Below are positions 32,291 through 39,286 of a stretch of 64,000 bases of DNA, one piece after another. A program made the translations under genes and the position numbers. Within the stretch, counting starts at the first letter, position 1; each line of letters starts with the position of its first letter. This DNA comes from an uncultured bacterium. Its GTDB lineage: Bacteria > Krumholzibacteriota > Krumholzibacteriia > LZORAL124-64-63. Under the pieces are notes generated by a model. The model was not told the origin of the DNA, did not search any database, and was given only the letters and a program-made list of their open reading frames with translations. The stretch is from the NCBI GenBank assembly GCA_937864225.1, contig CALMJK010000003.1, positions 62,001 through 126,000 on the forward strand, written 5' to 3'.

Positions 32291-33233
32291 CGAGCGGATG
32301 CCTCCGCCCACGACGGATGTCTCGATCGTGATCCCCGCCTACAATGAATCCGACTCGCTGCCGGAACTGCTTGGCCGCATCGACGAGGTGCTCCGGGCCG
32401 CCGGATTTAGCTACGAGGTCTGGGTCGTCGACGACGGCAGCCGCGATGGGACCTTCGCCGTGGTCTCCGAAATCGCGAAAACGCGTCCTGAAATCCACGG
32501 TGTCGCGCTGCGCCGCAATTTCGGCAAGTCAGCGGCGCTATCCGCCGGCTTTGCGCGCGCGCGAGGACGCTTGGTCGTGACCATGGACGCGGATCTGCAG
32601 GACGACCCGGCTGAGATTCCCCTTCTGCTGGCGGAGATCGCGAAGGGAAGTGATCTCGTCTCGGGATGGAAACAGGATCGTCAGGACGGCTTCGTGAAGA
32701 ACAAATCGTCGAAAGTCTTCAACTGGGTGACGTCGCTGGCTACCGGTCTGCGGCTGCACGATTTCAACTGCGGGTTGAAGGCGTACCGAGCCGAGGTGAT
32801 CCAAGCCGTCCGGGTCTACGGGGAAATGCACCGTTTCATTCCGGCGATGGCGCATCTCCAGGGTTTTCGGGTCACCGAAGTGAGGGTGCGCCACCATCGT
32901 CGCCGCCATGGGCGCACGAAATACGGTCCGAACCGTTTCCTCAACGGATTTTTGGACCTGCTCACGCTGCTGTTCCTGAACTCGCGTTCGACTTCGCCGC
33001 TGCATTTCTTCGGGCGCGTGGGCCTGTTCATGTTCGTCGTGGGCGCCCTCATCAATGGGTACTTCCTGGGCGAGTGGATCCTGGGCCACGGGCTGCGGGT
33101 GCGGCCTCTGCTGCTGCTGGGCGTGGTCCTGCTCATCATGGCCGTCCAGTTCGTCAGCCTTGGCCTGGTCGCTGAACTGATCGTGTCCGGAAGGCACCCT
33201 GAGAGGGATTACCATGTGCGCAGCGAGATCTGA
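32283..33233 (+). CDS. GtrB/CsbB-type GT2 glycosyltransferase with C-terminal membrane helices
   Basis: GT2 enzyme of 316 residues: SIVIPAYNES, VVDDGSRDGTF, RRNFGKSAALSAG, and MDADLQDDP (DxD). VRVRHHRRRHGRTKYG is typical of polyprenyl-phosphate-sugar synthases. Two C-terminal transmembrane helices (about residues 244-268 and 276-302) match the GtrB/CsbB type, which makes undecaprenyl-phosphate-hexose donors for GT-C enzymes. It overlaps the epimerase by 8 bases and follows DUF2723, a possible user of the donor. The sugar is unknown. Confidence 0.88.
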   Translation: MVDERMPPPTTDVSIVIPAYNESDSLPELLGRIDEVLRAAGFSYEVWVVDDGSRDGTFAVVSEIAKTRPEIHGVALRRNFGKSAALSAGFARARGRLVVTMDADLQDDPAEIPLLLAEIAKGSDLVSGWKQDRQDGFVKNKSSKVFNWVTSLATGLRLHDFNCGLKAYRAEVIQAVRVYGEMHRFIPAMAHLQGFRVTEVRVRHHRRRHGRTKYGPNRFLNGFLDLLTLLFLNSRSTSPLHFFGRVGLFMFVVGALINGYFLGEWILGHGLRVRPLLLLGVVLLIMAVQFVSLGLVAELIVSGRHPERDYHVRSEI

Positions 33234-34155
33234 TGCCGCCGAGCAGACTGCCGCCCTGCTGCCGCGGCTCACGGTCGTGATCGTCAACTGGAACGGCCGT
33301 CATCTTCTGGACGAGTGCCTGGGCTCTCTGCTGAGCAATGGGTACGATCCGCTCGACATCATCCTCGTCGACAATGGTTCCCAGGACGGCTCGGCGGCTT
33401 GGGTGCGTGACCGTTATCCGCTCGTAGAGGTGATCGAGGCGGGCGAGAACCTGCGCTGGGCGGGCGGCAACAATCTTGCGCTGCGCCGGCTGCAAAGCCA
33501 GGAGCTGTCGGGGCGCTATGTGCTTCTGCTCAACAACGACACTTTCGTGCCCGAGGGGAGCCTGGTGCGTTTGGTCAGGGCGATGGCCGCCGAGCCGCGG
33601 GCTTGGATCGCCACGCCCCGTATCTGCTTCTCTTTCGATCCCGCGCGTGTCTGGTACGACGGCGGCATCGCCGGCAGGAGAACGGGTTGGATACGGCATG
33701 CCGGCATTCGGCAGCTCGCAGGCCGGCTCTCCTTCAAGCCGCGTTTCGTGGAGTGGGGAACGGGTTGCGCCTTGTTGCTGGGCGAGACAGCGCTGCGGGA
33801 GTTGGGGCAGCTGGACGAGGGCTTCTGGTTCTACGGAGAGGACTCCGATTATTCCCTGCGCGCGGGCGAGGCCGGCGGACGAGTCCTGCACGTGCCCTCG
33901 GCGCTGGTCCTGCATCGCGTGAGCGACGCGCTCGGCGGGGCCAGCCCGCACAAAGCCTACCTGAAGAGTCGCAGCCATGTTCGGCTATTGGGCCGGCACT
34001 GGTCGAGGCGCGATTGGCCGGTCCTGATCCCCGCGCAGGTGCTGTATTACGTGGCGCTCTCCGCTTGGCACCTGTTCGGCGGCCGCTGGGACACTGCCCT
34101 GGCGGCGCTGCGCGGCGTTCTGGACGAGCTGCGCGGCGCGCCTTCGGTCGCGTGA
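33214..34155 (+). CDS. GT2 rhamnosyltransferase-like glycosyltransferase
   Basis: 313-residue GT2 family protein with VVIVNWNGRHLLDECL, ILVDNGSQDGSA, AGENLRWAGGNNLALR, LLLNNDTFVPEGSL (the NDT variant of the DxD region), and EWGTGCALLLG and FWFYGEDSDYSLRA near the active site. The WNG/NND form is typical of the WbbL-like group, many of which transfer rhamnose or related sugars. It has no signal and only a short hydrophobic C-terminal segment. The start at ATG 33214 overlaps the previous gene by 20 bases. Confidence 0.88.
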   Translation: MCAARSDAAEQTAALLPRLTVVIVNWNGRHLLDECLGSLLSNGYDPLDIILVDNGSQDGSAAWVRDRYPLVEVIEAGENLRWAGGNNLALRRLQSQELSGRYVLLLNNDTFVPEGSLVRLVRAMAAEPRAWIATPRICFSFDPARVWYDGGIAGRRTGWIRHAGIRQLAGRLSFKPRFVEWGTGCALLLGETALRELGQLDEGFWFYGEDSDYSLRAGEAGGRVLHVPSALVLHRVSDALGGASPHKAYLKSRSHVRLLGRHWSRRDWPVLIPAQVLYYVALSAWHLFGGRWDTALAALRGVLDELRGAPSVA

Positions 34156-34158
34156 AGC

Positions 34159-34187
34159 TGGACAGGCAGCGGTCCCGCTGGTATCCT
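34159..34187 (+). promoter_or_regulatory. Promoter before the YfhO gene
   Basis: TGGACA (34159-34164) and TATCCT (34182-34187) are separated by 17 bases, about 55 bases upstream of the YfhO start. The boxes match 5/6 and 4/6. This may start a second transcript in the glycan region. Confidence 0.55.
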
Positions 34188-34240
34188 GCAAGGAGCCAAC
34201 CGGCCAGCCGCGTCGCGGCAACGTGAGGGAGGAGAACGCC

Positions 34241-36817
34241 TTGTCGTCGCGACGCCTGCGAGGCACGACGCGGCCGGCGACACCCGTGGCGCGCATGCGC
34301 TCCGGCCGTTCGCTGCCGCAAGCGCTCGTCGTCGCCCTGCTTTCGCTGTTGGCGCTGACGGTTCTTTTCCCCGGACCCTTGTTGCGACGTCAAGTTTTCG
34401 CCAGCAGCGATGCCCGCAACGCGGATGCCTTCGTGCTGGTCGGCGACGCGTCTGTCGCCAGGGGCGAGTATCCCCAGTGGAATCCCTACCTTTTCGGCGG
34501 CATGCCGACGTTCGGCTCGTTGAGCTACACGCGCTATGTCTATCCGCCTGCGGCGCTCACCAATTTCCTGCAGGAGCACCTCGCCTTCCCGCCCTTGACC
34601 TGGCTGTTCATCCATCTGCTGTTCGGAGCCCTCGGCATGGCCCTGCTGGTCCGGCGCTGGGGTGGCGTTCTGCCGGCGCAGGTGCTGGCGGCTCTGGCGT
34701 GGCTTCTTTCGCCCAACGTGGTGGCCTGGGCCGTGCACGGCCACGGTTCCAAACTCGGGGCGGCCATGTACATGCCGTGGATCGTGGCGGGAGCGCTGTC
34801 CGTGCTCGGCGGCGGAGGCCGACGCTGGGTCGCCCTGACTGCCCTGCTGTTGGGGTTGCAAGTCGTGCGGGGCCACATCCAGATCACATACTATACGCTG
34901 CTAGCCGTGGGTTTCCTGGCCGTCGTGCAGACGTTGTTTCCCTTCCTGCCGCCCGCGACGGGAGCACAGAGTCCGGACGCCACGGCCATGACGCGCTGGC
35001 GACGACTCGCGGCGCTTGCCGGGGCCCTGGCGCTGGCCGGTCTGCTGGGCGCTGTTCTGTTGTTGCCCGTGCATGGCTACGCCGGCCTTTCGATCCGGGG
35101 CTTGGCCGCGAGCGGCGGCGGCGCGACGTACGAGTACGCGACCGGCTGGAGCTTTTCGCCCGCCGAGTTGCCGACGTTGGTTCTGCCCTCTGCCGCCGGT
35201 TTCGGCCGCGGCACCTACTGCGGCCAGATGCCGTTCACGGACTATCCCAACTACTTCGGGTTTCTCTGGCTAGGCCTCGCGGTGGCGGCTTGGTGTGGAC
35301 GCGGGCGGCAGGCGACCTGGCTGGGCGTGCTGTCATTGCTGGCGCTCCTGGTCTCGTTCGGGCGCCACGGCTCGCCGCTCTATGACCTGCTCTATCGCCA
35401 CCTGCCGTATTTCAACAAATTCCGCGTGCCGGTGATGATTCTGATCCTGCCCACGCTCGCCGCCGCGTGGTTGGCCGGCATGGGAGTCACGGCTCTGGTG
35501 CAAGAGCCCGCGCGCCGACGCCGGTTTTCCTGGCGGTCGTTGCTGCCGATCGTCCTCGTCGCGACCGGCGCGCTGCTGCTGAGCGCCGCCGGTTTCGCCC
35601 GGGAGGCGCACCTGAATCATCTGCGGACGCTGGCCCTGGCGGCCGCCAAACCGGTGCCGGACGCGGCCGCGCTAGCTGCGGCTTGGGCCTTGCACCGCGG
35701 CGATCTGCTGCGCGTCGGCTTGCTGCTGCTGGCCGCGGGGGGAGCGCTTGCCTGGTCGGTTCGCGATGAACGCTTTCGCCGCCGTGGCTTGGGGTGGGCT
35801 CTGGCCTTGTTGATCGCCGCCGATCTCGGCGCGGTTGCGTCGCGCATTGTGAACCCGGACAGGGGGTTATACGATCGAGCGCGAGATCAGCAAGGGCGGA
35901 TCATCATGGCGCCGGCGCGGCCGCTGTTGCGCTCCTACGTGCCGCCGCGGCGTGAAATGGGTCAGGGGCCGGTGTACGCCGCGGCGGCGGCCCACGCCGG
36001 CCACGATCGCGTCTGGCCCTTGGGGGCTCTGGCGGCCGACAACGATTTCATGGTGGCCGGCGTGCGCTCGCTCGGCGGCTACCATCCCGCCAAGCTGGCG
36101 GCGTATGAACGGATCCGCCGCTTCCTCTATGAAAGGGGCGAACCGGCCGGACGCGTCGCCACCTGGCTGGCGGCGCGCGTCGTGGCGGTCCCGGGCGATT
36201 TGTCGCGCGAAGCGCGCGCTTATCTGAACGAACTCGGTCTGGACCTGTCGGCGGAGCCGCTGGCTCGCGACGGCGGCATGTCGCTCTACGAGAACCGCGC
36301 GGCTCTTTTGCGGGCTCGGCTCTACACCCAGTGGACGCCGGCGGCCGCGGGGCGCGCGGAGGTCGCGGTCGACGACTTCCTCGCGCGAATACAGGCCGGG
36401 GATGTGCCGTTCGAAAGCGTTTTGACGTTGGATCGCGCGCCCGACATCGCGCTGCAGCCGCCGGGACGGCAGTTGCCCGCGCCGGAGTTCCTGCGCGACG
36501 ATCTGAACGAGGTGGTCGTGCGGACGGCGGCGGCGACTCCCACGGTCCTGCTGCTCGCCGACATCGCGGCGCCGGGTTGGACCGTCACCGTCGACGGACG
36601 CCCCGCGACCGCGCTGCGCGGCGACTATGTCCTGCGAGCGGTGGCCGTGCCGGCCGGCGAGCACGAGGTGCGGTGGCGCTATCGGGACCCGTTTCTGGCG
36701 CGCGGACTGTCGATGACGGCGGCGGGGACCGTCGGCCTGCTGCTGCTGCTCGTTCCATGGCCGGCACGACGGCGGACGGAGGCGACTGGACGCGCGAAGG
36801 CGGAAGAAGCGGCATGA
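34241..36817 (+). CDS. YfhO family GT-C-like membrane protein
   Basis: Large polytopic membrane protein of 858 residues with about 12 transmembrane helices, a YfhO (PF09586) layout: an acidic periplasmic loop after the first helix (SSDARNADAFVLVGD, then FGGMPTFGSLSYTRYVYP) and a C-terminal soluble beta domain (VLLLADIAAPGWTVTVDGRPA, MTAAGTVGLLLLL). In Bacillus and Listeria, YfhO-type proteins act with a GtrB/CsbB-like GT2 to put sugars on cell-surface polymers. The start is the TTG at 34241, placed by GGAGGAG six bases upstream; an upstream GTG (34223) is less likely. It overlaps the next GT2 gene by four bases (ATGA). Confidence 0.85.
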   Translation: MSSRRLRGTTRPATPVARMRSGRSLPQALVVALLSLLALTVLFPGPLLRRQVFASSDARNADAFVLVGDASVARGEYPQWNPYLFGGMPTFGSLSYTRYVYPPAALTNFLQEHLAFPPLTWLFIHLLFGALGMALLVRRWGGVLPAQVLAALAWLLSPNVVAWAVHGHGSKLGAAMYMPWIVAGALSVLGGGGRRWVALTALLLGLQVVRGHIQITYYTLLAVGFLAVVQTLFPFLPPATGAQSPDATAMTRWRRLAALAGALALAGLLGAVLLLPVHGYAGLSIRGLAASGGGATYEYATGWSFSPAELPTLVLPSAAGFGRGTYCGQMPFTDYPNYFGFLWLGLAVAAWCGRGRQATWLGVLSLLALLVSFGRHGSPLYDLLYRHLPYFNKFRVPVMILILPTLAAAWLAGMGVTALVQEPARRRRFSWRSLLPIVLVATGALLLSAAGFAREAHLNHLRTLALAAAKPVPDAAALAAAWALHRGDLLRVGLLLLAAGGALAWSVRDERFRRRGLGWALALLIAADLGAVASRIVNPDRGLYDRARDQQGRIIMAPARPLLRSYVPPRREMGQGPVYAAAAAHAGHDRVWPLGALAADNDFMVAGVRSLGGYHPAKLAAYERIRRFLYERGEPAGRVATWLAARVVAVPGDLSREARAYLNELGLDLSAEPLARDGGMSLYENRAALLRARLYTQWTPAAAGRAEVAVDDFLARIQAGDVPFESVLTLDRAPDIALQPPGRQLPAPEFLRDDLNEVVVRTAAATPTVLLLADIAAPGWTVTVDGRPATALRGDYVLRAVAVPAGEHEVRWRYRDPFLARGLSMTAAGTVGLLLLLVPWPARRRTEATGRAKAEEAA

Positions 36818-37548
36818 AGGGCTTTGTCGTCATTCCTACCTACAACGAGGCCGAGAACATCGGCTGTCTCGTGCCCCTGGTGCTGGCGCGGGACGCGGGG
36901 CTGTCGGTGTTGGTGGTGGACGACAGCTCGCCCGACGGGACGGCGGCGATCGTCAAATCGCTGCCCGATTATGGCGGGCGCATCCGATTGCTGGAACGTC
37001 CCGTCAAAAGCGGCCTGGGCGCTGCCTACATCGCGGGCTTCCAGTGGGTGCTCGCGAATAGCGATGCCGAGGTCGTGTTCGAGATGGACGCGGACTTCAG
37101 CCACGATCCCGCCGCGCTGGATGAATTCCTGCTCGCGATCCGCGACGCGGACGTCGTGCTGGGCAGTCGCTACCTGTCCGGCGTTACGGTAGTGAACTGG
37201 CCGCTGCGGCGCCTGGTGTTGAGCATCGGGGCCAACATCTACACGCGAATCGTGACCGGTATGCCGATCAAGGACAGCACGGGCGGGTTCAAATGCTTTC
37301 GCCGCGAGGTGTTAGCAGCACTGCCGCTGGCGCGCATCAAGAGCGATGGCTATGGCTTTCAGATAGAAGTCAGTTGGCATTGCTGGCGCCGGGGATTCCG
37401 CATCCGGGAGATTCCCATCGTCTTCACGGATCGCCGGGTGGGCATCTCGAAGATGTCCCGTCGTATCATCTGGGAAGCCATGTGGATGGTGTGGACGCTG
37501 CGTTTCAGGCGCGTCAATCGGCCGTGCGCGACGGGAACCAGACCGTGA
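36814..37548 (+). CDS. Polyprenol-phosphate mannose synthase-like GT2
   Basis: DPM1-type GT2 of 244 residues without transmembrane helices: VVIPTYNEAENI, VVDDSSPDGTA, ERPVKSGLGAAYIAGF, EMDADFSHDPAALDEF and DSTGGFKCFRREVL are diagnostic. It should transfer a hexose, probably mannose from GDP-mannose, to a polyprenyl phosphate at the inner membrane. It overlaps YfhO (a candidate user of the donor) and is itself coupled to the next GT2 fusion by GTGA. manC at 6653 can supply GDP-mannose. Confidence 0.9.
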   Translation: MKGFVVIPTYNEAENIGCLVPLVLARDAGLSVLVVDDSSPDGTAAIVKSLPDYGGRIRLLERPVKSGLGAAYIAGFQWVLANSDAEVVFEMDADFSHDPAALDEFLLAIRDADVVLGSRYLSGVTVVNWPLRRLVLSIGANIYTRIVTGMPIKDSTGGFKCFRREVLAALPLARIKSDGYGFQIEVSWHCWRRGFRIREIPIVFTDRRVGISKMSRRIIWEAMWMVWTLRFRRVNRPCATGTRP

Positions 37549-39215
37549 AGCTCTCGGTAGCCATCATTCACCACAACGCGAGCGAGGACCTGGATCGCTG
37601 CTTGGCTTCGTTGTCGACCCACGCGCCGGCCTGCCCGCACGAGATCATCGTTGTCGACAACGCTTCACGCGATCCTGGCCTGCAGGCGGTTCGCGAGCGT
37701 CACCCGTCCGTGCGGTGGCTGATGAATCGCGAGAACGTCGGTTATGCCCGCGGCGTTAACCAAGCGCTGGCCGAGGCGAGGACCGATTATCACCTCGTGC
37801 TCAATCCCGACGTCGTGGTGCAACCGGGAGCCATCGACGCGCTGTTGGCCTTCGCCGACGCCAAACCGCGCGCCGGCGTCATCGGGCCCCAACTCCTAAA
37901 CGAGGACGGCACGATCCAGGACTCCTGTCGCCGTTTCTACACGCTGCGCACCCTGCTCCTGCGGCGCACCCTCTTGGGTCGCATCTGGCCGCGATCGCGA
38001 GCCGTGGCCGCGCACCTGATGCGGGATTTCGACCACCGTAGCGAGCGGGCCGTCGATTGGGTGCTGGGAGGCTGCCTGCTGGCGCGACGCGAGGCCGTCG
38101 ATCGCGTGGGATTTCTCGACGAGCGCTTCTTTCTCTATTTCGAGGACGTGGATTGGTGCTTCCGGATGTGGCGCGCCGGCTGGGAAGTGCTTTATTTCCC
38201 GGGCGCGCGTTTCGTGCATCGCCACCGGCGCGACAGCGCCAAAGGAGCCTTGCACCGCGGGTACTGGCGGCATTTGTCGAGCCTGCTCTCCTTCTACGAG
38301 AAGTGGGGGATGTTGATCTGGCTGCTCAAAAGATGGCGCGGCCCTGCGGGAGCGGCGTTGCAGTGGATCCTGGACATGAGTGGCCTCGCGGTCGCGTTGC
38401 TGGCGGCTTACGGGCTGCGCGCGGCCGTCAATCGTCTTTTCCCCGAGCCGCTCTATCCTCTCGCCGAATACAAGCCGCTCTTTTTGTTCTGCGCACTGCT
38501 GGCCACCGTCACCTTTCTGCTGACGGGTCGCTGGCGTCGGCGGCGCGGCAAGCGGCCGTGGGGCGAGAGCCTGCGCGAAGCGGGATTGGTCGCGCTGCTT
38601 CTGTTGGCAAGCACGTACTTGAGCCATCAACAGACCTACAGCCGCGCCGTGCTCGTGCTATTCGCTCCCCTGGCGGTGTTGGCGCTGGGCCTTGCGCAGA
38701 CGCTGCGCGACGCCCTGCGCAAGAGGCTCGAGCGCGGCGGCTTCACTCTGGAGCGCACGCTGTTCGTCGGAGCGCCCGCGGACATCGCCGGCTGGTATGC
38801 CGACGGCGGCGATCCGCGCAGCCTCGGCGTGGACGCGGTCGGCTATCTGGCGCCAGTCTTGGCTGGCGAGCCGCGCGCGCCGCTGGGTCCCGCGGGTTTG
38901 ACCTGGCTGGGCGAGCCTGAAGAGGCCGCGGACATCGTGGAGCGCTGGCGCATCTCGCAGGTCGTTTTCTGGCCCGCGCAGGGGGCGGCCGAAGCCCAGG
39001 ACCGAACGCTCGTCGCGCAGCTGCGCTGGCGGCGGATCCGGCTGCGCTGGCAGGTCGGGGCGGCTTGGATGGTGCAGGCCGGGGCGCGTCCGGAGGCTTT
39101 CGGACAGGCGGGCAGTCTGGTCCTGGAGCCCACGACGGCGCTGCGACCCGCCGGGGTTCTGGGAAGACTGATCGTGCGCGGCGCGTCGCAGAAGGGTGGA
39201 CCGGGCACCGCATGA
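37545..39215 (+). CDS. GT2 glycosyltransferase fused to a membrane/Rossmann half of a sugar-transferase-type protein
   Basis: The 556-residue protein has a GT2 domain at residues 1-240 (SVAIIHHNASEDLDRCL, VVDNASRDPGLQAV, NRENVGYARGVNQAL, LNPDVVVQPG, FFLYFEDVDWCFRMW). The second half, residues about 270-480, has four to five membrane helices and a Rossmann-like segment (TLFVGAPADIAGWY, VDAVGYLAP, VERWRISQVVFWPA). This resembles the N-terminal half of WcaJ/WbaP-type phosphoglycosyltransferases or membrane-bound WbpM-type enzymes, but their catalytic domain is absent. The GTG at 37545 overlaps the preceding stop. The role of the second half is unknown; it may anchor or sense a nucleotide. Confidence 0.78.
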   Translation: MKLSVAIIHHNASEDLDRCLASLSTHAPACPHEIIVVDNASRDPGLQAVRERHPSVRWLMNRENVGYARGVNQALAEARTDYHLVLNPDVVVQPGAIDALLAFADAKPRAGVIGPQLLNEDGTIQDSCRRFYTLRTLLLRRTLLGRIWPRSRAVAAHLMRDFDHRSERAVDWVLGGCLLARREAVDRVGFLDERFFLYFEDVDWCFRMWRAGWEVLYFPGARFVHRHRRDSAKGALHRGYWRHLSSLLSFYEKWGMLIWLLKRWRGPAGAALQWILDMSGLAVALLAAYGLRAAVNRLFPEPLYPLAEYKPLFLFCALLATVTFLLTGRWRRRRGKRPWGESLREAGLVALLLLASTYLSHQQTYSRAVLVLFAPLAVLALGLAQTLRDALRKRLERGGFTLERTLFVGAPADIAGWYADGGDPRSLGVDAVGYLAPVLAGEPRAPLGPAGLTWLGEPEEAADIVERWRISQVVFWPAQGAAEAQDRTLVAQLRWRRIRLRWQVGAAWMVQAGARPEAFGQAGSLVLEPTTALRPAGVLGRLIVRGASQKGGPGTA

Positions 39216-39223
39216 CGCGCGCC

Positions 39224-39242
39224 GCCGGCGACCGTCGCCGGC
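39224..39242 (+). repeat. Compact inverted repeat before the beta-propeller gene
   Basis: GCCGGCGAC and GTCGCCGGC are perfect reverse complements separated by one base, forming a tight hairpin just after the stop at 39215. No T-run follows, so a terminator role is uncertain. Confidence 0.5.
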
Positions 39243-39286
39243 TCCTGAAGGGGATGGGGTACCGTGGCCGGGAGGATTCACGAATC

